DNA of 16,318 nucleotides from assembly GCA_964353405.1 (NCBI GenBank), contig CAYGWJ010000260.1:1-16318 (forward strand). Direction: 5' to 3'. The DNA comes from JBGLNJ01 sp964353405. GTDB lineage: Bacteria; Chloroflexota; Anaerolineae; Fen-1058. Below the pieces are notes generated by a model. The model did no database searches. It saw nothing but the letters and a program-made list of their open reading frames with translations, and was not told where the DNA came from. Numbering within the stretch: position 1 is the first letter of the stretch; each line of letters starts with the position of its first letter. The translations under genes were made by a program, and so were the position numbers. Shown one piece after another: positions 1 through 6,978 of this stretch.

Positions 1-461
1 GTCGTGCCGACGTAAGGCTCAAAGATTCTTGGCCCGCTGGTGATGGTCGAGACCATCAGCTTGGGCACACCGATGGGCAAGGCTTGCATCGCAGCGGTTC
101 CGATGGCTGTGCCTTGACCGCCGCCCACGGCCAGCACGCCATCGAGTTTGCCTTCCGTGTAAAGCTGCGCGACGATGGCGCGCGTGCCGTCAATCATCGC
201 CCGCATGGCGCGGCCCTTGTCGCCTGAAGCAATCAGGTCGGCCAACTCGGCTCCACCCGCACGAGCCACTTGACGGCGGGTCACGTCTGCTTCGACGGTG
301 GGCTGATCCAACACGCCAGGGTCAATGATACAAACTCGATGACCCTTGGCTTGAATCAAGTCGCGCAGAAAAGCGACCTCTTGCCCTTTGGTGTCGAGGG
401 TTCCGATGATGGCGATGGTTTTGGGTTCGGGGCTCACGTTCACCTCACACGATTGGGGCAT
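1..461 (-). CDS. Tm-1-like ATP-binding / UPF0261 family protein (3' part cut by the window edge)
   Basis: The minus strand reads continuously from an ATG at 461 to the window edge. The near-N-terminal motif IAIIGTLDTKGQEVAFLRD is the hallmark of the UPF0261 (Tm-1-like) family, named after the plant virus-resistance protein Tm-1, whose N-terminal domain binds ATP. Further downstream the glycine-rich stretch AVGGGQGTAIGT and the segment VSTITSGPRIFEPYVGT also fit the family. Only about 153 residues are visible of a protein that is usually about 400. The start is uncertain: in-frame GTG codons at 443 and 437 are alternatives, and the GAGGTG just before 437 looks like a ribosome site placed too close. 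Bacterial members have no settled function; they often sit beside a PEP-hydrolase-like TIM-barrel gene, which would lie outside this window. It is divergent from padR and may be regulated by it (inference). Confidence 0.85.
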   Translation of the reverse strand, partial: MPQSCEVNVSPEPKTIAIIGTLDTKGQEVAFLRDLIQAKGHRVCIIDPGVLDQPTVEADVTRRQVARAGGAELADLIASGDKGRAMRAMIDGTRAIVAQLYTEGKLDGVLAVGGGQGTAIGTAAMQALPIGVPKLMVSTITSGPRIFEPYVGT

Positions 462-525
462 TGGTCACAGTGTAACCGATGTGAGCGGCATTGGTTAGTG
501 CCAGTTGTCGCCAAAATCTGGAACG

Positions 526-531
526 ATTATA
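526..531 (-). promoter_or_regulatory. -10 element of a divergent promoter for the UPF0261 gene
   Basis: Read on the minus strand this is a perfect TATAAT, about 65 bases upstream of the likely ATG. No convincing -35 is seen at the expected distance, so the call rests on the -10 alone and on the divergent layout. Confidence 0.4.
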
Positions 532-584
532 CCCTGTATCTTGCCGGGCTGGCTCGGGCGGAGCTTTTTCACAAGCTAGTCGCA

Positions 585-614
585 ATGTGCACATCTGGCA
601 ATATGGATTATAAT
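585..614 (+). promoter_or_regulatory. padR promoter with a palindromic operator candidate
   Basis: A perfect TATAAT lies at 609-614. The region where the -35 belongs (586-591) has a poor match to TTGACA but is covered by the perfect 10-bp palindrome ATGTGCACAT at 585-594. PadR-family regulators are known to bind inverted ATGT...ACAT half-sites, usually with a longer spacer, and often repress their own promoter. A palindrome on top of the -35 is therefore a natural autoregulatory operator. That role is inferred. Confidence 0.5.
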
Positions 615-622
615 AGATTTGA

Positions 623-639
623 TATTCCAAGCCTGAATA
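623..639. repeat. Short inverted repeat TATTC-N7-GAATA in the padR leader
   Basis: Five-base arms at 623-627 and 635-639 flank seven bases, right after the predicted transcription start and 25 bases before the padR ATG. It could be a second operator half or chance; the arms are short. Confidence 0.3.
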
Positions 640-664
640 GCCTATATTATTGACGTTTCTCACG

Positions 665-1186
665 ATGCCACGCGATAGTGATCTGCCTTCCAATCTGGCC
701 CTGTTGGGTCTGCTCACAGTGCGACCCCAGCACGGCTATGAACTCTACCAAGAGTTCAACCGCGAGCTGGGCCGCGTGTGGCGCATTGGCCTGAGCCAGT
801 TGTACGCTCAGCTCAAACAGTTGGAGGAGGCCGGGCTCGTGACCGCCCAGACCGAGCCGCAACCCAATCGCCCTGCCCGAAAGGTCTACCATCTCACCTC
901 AAACGGACACCAGGCCTTTCTGAATTGGCTGCACCAACCCACACCCTACCTCGGCCACATTCGCTTCGAGTTTCTGGCTCGCGTCTATTTCTTCCGGCTG
1001 CTCGAGTTGCCCGGTCTCGAGGAGTTCGTCGCCGAGCAAAAAACGATTTGCCGTGAGCGGGTCGAGGCGCTGACCCGCGCCGCATCAGAAACCAACGATC
1101 CGTTTGCACGACTGGTGCTCGAGTTCCGTCTAGGGCAATTGGAAGCATCTATTCGGTGGCTGGATCGCTGTCTGGAAAAATCCTGA
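665..1186 (+). CDS. PadR family transcriptional regulator
   Basis: A 173-residue protein with an N-terminal winged-helix domain (residues about 9-85) showing the PadR pattern: LALLGLLTVRPQHGYELYQE, then the recognition region IGLSQLYAQLKQLEEAGLVT and a basic wing ending in KVYHLTSNG. The C-terminal half (about 95-173) is helical, like the Vir_alpha dimerisation domain. I chose the ATG at 665; a TTG at 650 would add five residues, and neither has a good ribosome site. The gene leads a plus-strand unit with yqeB (13-base gap) and xdhC, so it probably controls molybdenum-hydroxylase maturation, itself, and perhaps the divergent UPF0261 gene. The ligand is unknown. The family call is firm; the regulon is inferred from layout. 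Confidence 0.9.
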   Translation: MPRDSDLPSNLALLGLLTVRPQHGYELYQEFNRELGRVWRIGLSQLYAQLKQLEEAGLVTAQTEPQPNRPARKVYHLTSNGHQAFLNWLHQPTPYLGHIRFEFLARVYFFRLLELPGLEEFVAEQKTICRERVEALTRAASETNDPFARLVLEFRLGQLEASIRWLDRCLEKS

Positions 1187-1199
1187 TCAGTGAGGAAGC

Positions 1200-2003
1200 A
1201 TGTTTGACAACGTTCGTGTGCTCATCAAAGGCGCAGGCGATCTGGCGACTGGAGTCGCCGCGCGGCTGTGGCGCTCCGGCTTTCCAGTCGTGATGACCGA
1301 GCTGGCACAGCCGTTAACGATCCGGCGCACCGTGGCTTTTTCCGAAGCGGTATACGAGGGCGAGAGCATGGTCGAGGAACTGACCGCTCGCCGCATCTCG
1401 GATGTGTCCGAGGTCGAGCTGGCCTGGCGAGAGAACAGGCTTCCCGTGTTTGCCGAGTGTTATGAATCCTGCATCGCCGCATTCAAGCCCAATGTTCTGG
1501 TGGATGCAATCCTTGCCAAGCGCAACCTCAGCACGCGGATAGACGACGCGCCGTTCGTGATCGGGCTGGGGCCAGGGTTCACGGTCGGTCAAGATGTCCA
1601 CGCCATCGTCGAGACCAATCGCGGGCATTATCTTGGGCGTGTGCTATGGAGCGGCAGCGCACAGCCCAATACGGGAGTGCCTGGCGACATTGCCGGCTTG
1701 CGCCGGGAGCGCGTGATTTATGCGCCCGCCGATGGTGTGTTCGAGCATCGCGTGGAAATTGGCGATATTGTCAAGGCAGGCGATGTTGTCGGTCTGGCGG
1801 GACCAACACCCGTGACGGCTCCCATCGGGGGCGTGCTGCGCGGGCTGATTCACGACGGCGTGGTAGTACAGGCAGGACTCAAGATCGGCGATGTTGACCC
1901 GCGCGCTTGTACGGATCATTGTTGCACCATCTCGGACAAGGCACTCGCGATCAGTGGCGGCGTGCTGGAAGCCATTTTGATCCATCTGCGAGGCAAGCGA
2001 TGA
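1200..2003 (+). CDS. yqeB: EF2563/YqeB-type selenium-dependent molybdenum hydroxylase system protein
   Basis: A 267-residue protein that matches the EF2563 (YqeB) family along its length. An N-terminal Rossmann-like nucleotide-binding loop, IKGAGDLATGVAARLW (residues 9-24), is followed by the central IGLGPGFTVGQDVHAIVETN (121-140), a barrel-like domain (about 175-230) and the C-terminal DVDPR and CTISDKALAISGGVLEA. The family co-occurs with molybdenum hydroxylases such as xanthine dehydrogenase, especially selenium-dependent ones, and is thought to help make their cofactor; its exact reaction is not established. A good ribosome site, GAGGAAG, precedes the ATG. The stop overlaps the xdhC start in ATGA, implying translational coupling. 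No hydroxylase subunit or selenium gene is in the window. Confidence 0.88.
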   Translation: MFDNVRVLIKGAGDLATGVAARLWRSGFPVVMTELAQPLTIRRTVAFSEAVYEGESMVEELTARRISDVSEVELAWRENRLPVFAECYESCIAAFKPNVLVDAILAKRNLSTRIDDAPFVIGLGPGFTVGQDVHAIVETNRGHYLGRVLWSGSAQPNTGVPGDIAGLRRERVIYAPADGVFEHRVEIGDIVKAGDVVGLAGPTPVTAPIGGVLRGLIHDGVVVQAGLKIGDVDPRACTDHCCTISDKALAISGGVLEAILIHLRGKR

Positions 2004-2776
2004 GACCATTGCTGGAAGCAGCCCTGAAAGCCACCTGCGCTGGCGAGACGGTCGCGCTGGCGACCATCGTGCGCGCCCAAGGCTCCACGCCGCGTGCGAC
2101 CGGGGCGAAAATGCTCGTCTTTCGAGACGGCGCCATCCAGGGTACGATCGGCGGCGGCGAGATGGAGCGGCGCGTCATCGAACAAGCCCAGTCCGCGCTC
2201 GAGTCCGGCCAGCCGCGCATGGTGCACTACTCCTTTCGTGAGGTCGAACAAGGCGATGTAGGTGTGTGCGGCGGGGAGAACGATGTGTTCATTGACATCA
2301 TCGGCCCATCGAAAGAGTTGCTGATTGTCGGCGCAGGCCACGTGGGGCAGGCTGTCGCGCAACTGGGCGAGTTTATCGGAATGGACTGTGTCGTTTTTGA
2401 CACCCGGCCCGAGTACGCCAACCAGGAGCGCTTTCCGCGCGCGCGGCAAATCATCGTCGGCCCGGTGGGGCAGGAACTCGGCCAGTATCCCATCACCCGC
2501 CAGAGCTATGTCGTCATCGTCACGCGCGGCCACTTGCAGGACGCAGAAGCCTTGGCGGCGCTAGTCCGCTCGCCAGCCGCCTACATCGGCATGATCGGCA
2601 GCCGGCGCAAGACGCTGCGCGTCTTGGAGATGATGAAGGCTCAAGGCATCGAGCAAGAACTGCTTGACCGCGTCCATGCGCCCATCGGACTCGAGATCGG
2701 CGCCGAAACGCCTGAAGAAATCGCCGTCAGCATCATGGGACAGATCATTGCGACGATGCGCTGTGGCGCAAGATGA
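2000..2776 (+). CDS. xdhC: XdhC/CoxI family molybdenum hydroxylase maturation factor
   Basis: A 258-residue protein starting in the ATGA overlap with yqeB. XdhC-type proteins bind molybdenum cofactor, promote its sulfuration and insert it into xanthine dehydrogenase or CO dehydrogenase-like enzymes in the cytoplasm. The N-terminal XdhC/CoxI domain shows RAQGSTPRATGAKMLV (25-40), GGGEME (51-56) and the VCGG motif with Cys90. The C-terminal Rossmann domain shows IVGAGHVGQAVAQLG (109-123) and YIGMIGSRRK (195-204), ending in the typical GLEIGAETPEEIAVSIMGQI. An upstream in-frame start would add 31 residues lying inside yqeB in another frame and is not credible. Its last 32 bases overlap the convergent UPF0173 gene. 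Confidence 0.93.
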   Translation: MRPLLEAALKATCAGETVALATIVRAQGSTPRATGAKMLVFRDGAIQGTIGGGEMERRVIEQAQSALESGQPRMVHYSFREVEQGDVGVCGGENDVFIDIIGPSKELLIVGAGHVGQAVAQLGEFIGMDCVVFDTRPEYANQERFPRARQIIVGPVGQELGQYPITRQSYVVIVTRGHLQDAEALAALVRSPAAYIGMIGSRRKTLRVLEMMKAQGIEQELLDRVHAPIGLEIGAETPEEIAVSIMGQIIATMRCGAR

Positions 2777-3413
2777 CCACCTCGATCCCCGCCTTTTCGC
2801 ACAGCTTTTTAAATCGCTCTGCATCGGCGAGCGTGCCGACGACATCTTTGTCACCCCAGTGCATCGGCACAGCGACGCTCAGCTTGATGGACCTGGTCGC
2901 TTCCGCCGCTTCCTCTGCCGTCATCACGTAGGTGCCAGACACGGGCAACAGCGCCACATCACATTTGACATCAGACATTTCCGGGATGTGATCCGTGTCA
3001 CCTGCGTGATACAGCCGCTCGCCCCCCACCGTGACGATATAGCCGTTGTGCTCTGCCTTGTGCGGATGGAACGGGTTGCCCGGACTGCGGAATTTGGTCA
3101 GGTTGTATGCGGGCACGGCCTCCACCGTCACATCGCCCACGGTGATTTTTCCGCCGGGCCGGATAATGCGCGCGCCGGGCAGCTTGGCCGCCGCCGTGGG
3201 ATTGGCAATCAAAACCGTCTTGGGGCCGCTCACCTTTTTCACGTCGCCCGGCGAGCAGTGATCACCGTGGTCGTGGGTGACAAGGATCAAATCCGCCATA
3301 GGACTGCCGTGCGGCAGCTTCCACGGGTCAAAGTAAATGGCGGGTGGGCCATCGAGCCGGAAACTATCGTGGCCGAGCCAGTGAAGCTTTTGCAAAAGTT
3401 TGGGTGTAGACAT
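2745..3413 (-). CDS. UPF0173 metal-dependent hydrolase (metallo-beta-lactamase fold)
   Basis: A 222-residue minus-strand protein of the usual UPF0173 length. Metal ligands are visible: THDHGDH (His47, His49, Asp51, His52), then YHAGDTD (His136, Asp139) and MHWGD (His185). The start LQKLHWLGHDSFRL is typical of this MBL-fold group, which includes UlaG-like hydrolases. The substrate is unknown for nearly all members. The ATG at 3413 has a strong ribosome site (AAAGGAG) a few bases upstream. The gene is convergent with xdhC and overlaps it by 32 bp tail to tail, so it is a separate transcription unit. Its promoter must lie in the 3414-3606 gap shared with the serpin gene. Confidence 0.92.
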   Translation of the reverse strand: MSTPKLLQKLHWLGHDSFRLDGPPAIYFDPWKLPHGSPMADLILVTHDHGDHCSPGDVKKVSGPKTVLIANPTAAAKLPGARIIRPGGKITVGDVTVEAVPAYNLTKFRSPGNPFHPHKAEHNGYIVTVGGERLYHAGDTDHIPEMSDVKCDVALLPVSGTYVMTAEEAAEATRSIKLSVAVPMHWGDKDVVGTLADAERFKKLCEKAGIEVVILRHSASSQ

Positions 3414-3483
3414 GGCACTCCTTTGTATTGAGTCGGATGACCGACCGCTTACGGTTTCTCCACTCGACGATTCGCAACTTGCG

Positions 3484-3534
3484 TGGCGATTGTGCTACAA
3501 TACGTCTATTGTAGTCCAATTATCACAATCGCCA
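3484..3534. promoter_or_regulatory. Nested inverted repeat overlapping the likely serpin promoter
   Basis: The outer arms TGGCGATTGTG (3484-3494) and CACAATCGCCA (3524-3534) are perfect complements. Directly inside, CTACAATA (3495-3502) and TATTGTAG (3507-3514) are also perfect, around a CGTC loop. A nine-base bulge (3515-3523) lies on one side only. The left half contains an extended -10, TGCTACAAT (3493-3501). ATTGT/ACAAT half-sites occur four times in alternating orientation, including ATTGT-GCT-ACAAT (3489-3501). It may be an operator cluster, a leader-RNA hairpin or a small dispersed element. There is no T-run, so a terminator is unlikely. Confidence 0.6.
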
Positions 3535-3606
3535 AGTCGCTCGGCATAGTTCGCCATCTATCTTGTGCGATATTCCCTGTGCGCCACGCGACAGACTGGA
3601 GGGCCA

Positions 3607-4713
3607 ATGTCCAAGGTAAAAGAGCTCGTTTCAGCTAACAATCGCTTTGCCTTCAAGTTGTTTGCAGAGGTCACCCGGCAGGAAACGGCTCAGAACATTT
3701 TCATCTCGCCGTCCAGTATCGCTATGGCGCTGGCGATGACGTACAATGGCGCGGGTGGCAAGACGCAGAAAGCGATGGCCGAGACTTTGGAATTGCGGGG
3801 CATGAGCCTGGAACAAGTCAACCGGGCCAACGCCGCACTGCGCGACAAGCTGCAAGAACTGGACCCGCAAGTCCAGTTAGCCATCGCCAATTCGCTGTGG
3901 GCCAAGCTTGGCGAACACTTCAAACCCATATTTGTCCAGAGGGCTGCAGACTATTACGACGCCAGGGTAGCGAATTTCGGCCCTGGCGATGCCGAGGTCA
4001 TCAACGGATGGGTGAGCGACAAGACCCAGGGCAAGATCAAGGAACTCGTCACAGACCGCGACCTTGCCATCGTGGTGTTGATGCTCATCAACGCCATATA
4101 TTTCAAGGGGAATTGGACCAAGCAGTTCGACCCAGCCGATACCCGTGAACGCCCATTCAATTTGCGAAACGGCGAAAAGAAGCAGCATCCGATGATGTCT
4201 CAATCGGGACATTACAGGTATCTGCAAGGCACGGACTTTCAGGCCATCAGCCTGCCTTATGGCAGCGGCCAAGTCAGCCTGTACATCTTTCTGCCCAATT
4301 CGGATTCGAGCCTGGAAGAATTTCAAAAGGGCCTGACGGACAAGAAGTGGGAAAGATGGATGTCCCAGTTCCAGGAGATACCGGGCGACATTGTCCTGCC
4401 ACGTTTCAAGCTCGAGTATGGCATTAGTCTCAACGAGGCTTTGAAAGCGCTGGGCATGGCCTTGGCCTTTGACGGACGCGCGGATTTTGAAGAAATGTGT
4501 CCCGGCGTTTTCATCGGCCAAGTCAGGCACAGGACCTTTGTACAAGTCAACGAGGAAGGCACCCAAGCCGCTGCCGCAACGGCAGTCATGATGATCAGAG
4601 CCATGCCGGCAGAAACCTTTACCATGATCGTTAATCGCCCTTTCTTTTGTGCCATTCGAGACAACCAGACTGGCACACTCTTGTTCATGGGGTCTATCGC
4701 AGACCCACAGTAG
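3607..4713 (+). CDS. Serpin family serine/cysteine protease inhibitor
   Basis: A 368-residue protein spanning a full serpin core. Recognisable blocks are NIFISPSSIAMALAMTYNGA (30-49), IANSLWA (93-99), INGWVSDKTQGKIKELV (132-148), LINAIYFKGNW (160-170) and NRPFFCAIRDNQTGTLLFMG (343-362). The hinge VNEEGTQAAAATAVMM (314-329) has the small residues needed for loop insertion, so it should be an inhibitory serpin. Counting from Gly318 as P15 puts P1 at Ala332, with Arg331 beside it; the distal loop looks about two residues longer than in alpha-1-antitrypsin, so Arg331 or Met333 remain possible P1 residues. No signal peptide is visible, which suggests action in the cytoplasm. The ATG at 3607 has GGAGGG just upstream, which favours it over a GTG 42 bases earlier. 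The target protease is unknown. Confidence 0.96.
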   Translation: MSKVKELVSANNRFAFKLFAEVTRQETAQNIFISPSSIAMALAMTYNGAGGKTQKAMAETLELRGMSLEQVNRANAALRDKLQELDPQVQLAIANSLWAKLGEHFKPIFVQRAADYYDARVANFGPGDAEVINGWVSDKTQGKIKELVTDRDLAIVVLMLINAIYFKGNWTKQFDPADTRERPFNLRNGEKKQHPMMSQSGHYRYLQGTDFQAISLPYGSGQVSLYIFLPNSDSSLEEFQKGLTDKKWERWMSQFQEIPGDIVLPRFKLEYGISLNEALKALGMALAFDGRADFEEMCPGVFIGQVRHRTFVQVNEEGTQAAAATAVMMIRAMPAETFTMIVNRPFFCAIRDNQTGTLLFMGSIADPQ

Positions 4714-4786
4714 TCACTCGATACCACGAGTTCCGTTCTGCCCCCGCGGCTGAATGTCCCAGGGGCGATAACACGAGGAGACGATA

Positions 4787-5725
4787 ATGGCAGAAGAGTT
4801 GCACGTTGTCACAGGCGCATTCGGTTATTCGGGCAAATACATCGCAGCTCGACTGCTGGCGCAAGGCCGCCGCGTTCGCACACTCACCAACTCACGGGAG
4901 CGCTCCAATCCCTTTGGCGGACAAGTTGAAGCGCACCCTTTCAACTTTGACGACCCGCCCAGACTTGTCGAATCACTTCGCGGCGTGGCCGTTCTTTACA
5001 ATACCTACTGGGTTCGCTTCAATACTACTGAGTTCAAGCACGCGGTCGCCGTCGAAAACACGCTGAGACTGTTCGAGGCTGCCAGGCAGGCCGGCGTCAG
5101 CCGCGTCGTCCACGTGAGCATCACTAACCCTTCCGAAAACTCGCCCCTGGAATATTTCAGCGGCAAAGCGCGGCTGGAACATGCGCTGATCGAATCGGGT
5201 CTGTCGTATGCCGTCCTGCGGCCCACGGTGCTCTTTGGCAAAGAAGACATTCTCGTCAACAACATCGCGTGGACGCTGCGGCGACTGCCCGTGTTCGGCG
5301 TCTTTGGCAACGGGCAATATCGCCTCCAGCCCATCTATGTGGATGACCTGGCCCGGCTCGCCGTCGAGCAAGGCCGCGAGCGCGCCAACCGCTGCATTGA
5401 CGCCATCGGCCCCGAGACTTTTACCTACCGCGAGCTGGTGCGGCAGATCGGCATCATCATCGGCAAGCCGCGCCCCATCGTGTCCGTGCCGCCCTTGTTG
5501 GGCTATGTCGCCGGTTCGCTCATCGGCAAGCTGGTGGGCGACGTCATGATCACGCGTGAAGAGATCGAAGGTTTGATGCAAGGCCTGCTCTGCACCGACT
5601 CTCCGCCCGCCGGGCCGACCCGGCTCACCGATTGGGCCAGGGAGCACGCAAGCACTTTGGGATTCAAATACGCCAGCGAGCTGGCACGTCGGCGCGACCG
5701 ACAATCCGCTTACGAGAAACTGTAA
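4787..5725 (+). CDS. NAD(P)-binding SDR/NmrA-like family protein
   Basis: A 312-residue protein with an N-terminal Rossmann fold: VVTGAFGYSGKYIAARLL carries the GxxGxxG dinucleotide loop (Gly10, Gly13, Gly16). Ser111 (HVSITNPS) and Tyr123-x3-Lys127 (YFSGK) sit where the extended-SDR catalytic triad belongs. LRPTVLFG and the IYVDDLARLAVE stretch are typical of the NDUFA9-like/NmrA-like atypical SDRs, which can be sugar-nucleotide or quinone-related reductases or non-catalytic sensors. A clear ribosome site (GAGGAG) lies seven bases before the ATG. The membrane-protein gene follows after nine bases, so the two are probably cotranscribed. The substrate cannot be assigned. Confidence 0.88.
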   Translation: MAEELHVVTGAFGYSGKYIAARLLAQGRRVRTLTNSRERSNPFGGQVEAHPFNFDDPPRLVESLRGVAVLYNTYWVRFNTTEFKHAVAVENTLRLFEAARQAGVSRVVHVSITNPSENSPLEYFSGKARLEHALIESGLSYAVLRPTVLFGKEDILVNNIAWTLRRLPVFGVFGNGQYRLQPIYVDDLARLAVEQGRERANRCIDAIGPETFTYRELVRQIGIIIGKPRPIVSVPPLLGYVAGSLIGKLVGDVMITREEIEGLMQGLLCTDSPPAGPTRLTDWAREHASTLGFKYASELARRRDRQSAYEKL

Positions 5726-5734
5726 GAGTCAAAC

Positions 5735-6808
5735 ATGATCATCACGCGAGTTTTGGCTTTCATTCTGGGCATCGCCGTCGTCGCCGTCGCGCTGATTTCC
5801 GTGACGCGTGTGCTGCTCGTGCCGCGCAGCACGCCGGACTCGTTGGTGCGTGTTGTGTTTCTGGTGCTGCGCTTGCTCTTTCGGCCCTGGACACACGGCT
5901 CGCGTCCCTACGCCGTGCGCGACCGTGCCATGGCCTACTATGCGCCCGTCAGTCTGCTGGCGCTCCTGCCGGTTTGGCTATCACTGGTCTTGATCGGGTA
6001 TACAGGGATGTTTTGGGCGTTGGGCCTCCCCACCTGGCAAGAGGCCCTGCGTGCAAGCGGCTCGTCGCTCTTTACGCTCGGGTTTGCGCCCGCGGACGAT
6101 ATGCCCAAAACGCTGCTGATGTTTTCAGAAGCCGCCATTGGATTGATCCTGGTGGCGCTGCTCATCGCTTACCTGCCCACGATGTATGCCGCGTTCTCCA
6201 AGCGCGAGGCCGCCGTCACGCTCCTCGAAGTTCGTGCGGGTTCGCCGCCCTCTGCCGCGGAGATGATTGAGCGATTCCACCGTAATCACGGCCTGGAGCG
6301 ATTGAGCGAGATGTGGCAGACCTGGGAGGCGTGGTTCGCCGAAATCGAGGAGAGTCACACGTCGCTGCCCGCGCTGGTCTTTTTCCGTTCGCCTCAGCCC
6401 GACCGCTCGTGGGTCACTGCAGCGGGTGCGGTGCTCGACGCGGCTGCATTGACGGCCTCGACGCTTGACCTTCCCCGCGATGCCAACGCGGCATTGTGCA
6501 TCCGCGCGGGATTCATTGCCTTGCGGCGTGTGGCCGACTTTTTCCAGTTTCCGTACAATCCCGACCCACACTACCCGCAAGACCCCATCAGTGTGACGCG
6601 CCAGGAGTTTAACGCCATCTATGACCGGCTGGCAGGTCAGGGCATTCCGATCAAGCCCGACCGCGACCTGGCCTGGCGCGACTGGGCCGGTTGGCGCGTG
6701 AACTATGACGCTGTGCTGCTTGCACTGGCCGATCTGACGATGGCTCCCCCGGCGCCCTGGTCTTCCGACCGGTCGCAAGGCCGGGGAAAGGTCAAGCTCA
6801 AAACCTGA
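5735..6808 (+). CDS. Membrane protein with a K+-channel-like pore segment and a soluble C-terminal domain
   Basis: A 357-residue protein with three hydrophobic segments in its first 152 residues (about 4-29, 68-97 and 125-152), followed by about 200 soluble residues. Between the second and third segments lies WQEALRASGSSLFTLGFAPADDMP (split here for reading: the pore helix about 101-112, filter-like TLGFA at 114-118). This matches the layout of two-TM potassium channels, where a pore helix beginning with Trp leads into TVGYGD. The filter is altered (Phe for Tyr, Ala for the second Gly), so ion selectivity is doubtful. The C-terminal part has conserved-looking RSWVTAAGAVLDAAALTAST and DLAWRDWAGWRVNYD but no domain I recognise. 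It is probably cotranscribed with the SDR gene. Function is inferred and uncertain. Confidence 0.75.
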   Translation: MIITRVLAFILGIAVVAVALISVTRVLLVPRSTPDSLVRVVFLVLRLLFRPWTHGSRPYAVRDRAMAYYAPVSLLALLPVWLSLVLIGYTGMFWALGLPTWQEALRASGSSLFTLGFAPADDMPKTLLMFSEAAIGLILVALLIAYLPTMYAAFSKREAAVTLLEVRAGSPPSAAEMIERFHRNHGLERLSEMWQTWEAWFAEIEESHTSLPALVFFRSPQPDRSWVTAAGAVLDAAALTASTLDLPRDANAALCIRAGFIALRRVADFFQFPYNPDPHYPQDPISVTRQEFNAIYDRLAGQGIPIKPDRDLAWRDWAGWRVNYDAVLLALADLTMAPPAPWSSDRSQGRGKVKLKT

Positions 6809-6846
6809 GCCATTGACCGCCGGTATACCTGGCGGCCCAACGGGAG

Positions 6847-6852
6847 TATAAT
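6847..6852 (+). promoter_or_regulatory. Candidate -10 element upstream of the thiolase gene
   Basis: A perfect TATAAT lies in the 170-base gap between the membrane-protein gene and the thiolase gene, 127 bases before the ATG. The best -35-like sequence (TTGACC at 6813-6818) is too far away for a standard spacer, so the call is tentative. Confidence 0.35.
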
Positions 6853-6887
6853 CAAAGCGCTCATGTCGGCTCAGAGGTGAAATCGCC

Positions 6888-6914
6888 GTAGGACAAGTTG
6901 CCAACTTGTCCTAC
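6888..6914. repeat. 27-bp near-perfect palindrome
   Basis: The 13-base arms GTAGGACAAGTTG (6888-6900) and CAACTTGTCCTAC (6902-6914) are exact complements around a single central C. It lies in the leader of the thiolase gene, 65 bases before the ATG. I recall closely related palindromes scattered between genes in Chloroflexota and other environmental genomes, so a dispersed extragenic element is more likely than a thiolase-specific operator. There is no T-tail. Confidence 0.75.
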
Positions 6915-6978
6915 TCCACCTGCAAGCCTACATGAGCCATCAAAGCAATTCCGAAAGTTGCAAAAGGGGAGGTACATC

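Noticed and set aside
270..653. A 127-codon open frame opposite the UPF0261 gene
   Set aside because: Its first half is the antisense of a clear family protein and the rest runs through the promoter region; it has no recognisable motif or ribosome site.
5632..6270. A 212-codon open frame across the SDR and membrane-protein genes
   Set aside because: Its sequence is an Arg/Ala/His-rich shadow of two genes that have clear motifs and ribosome sites in other frames.
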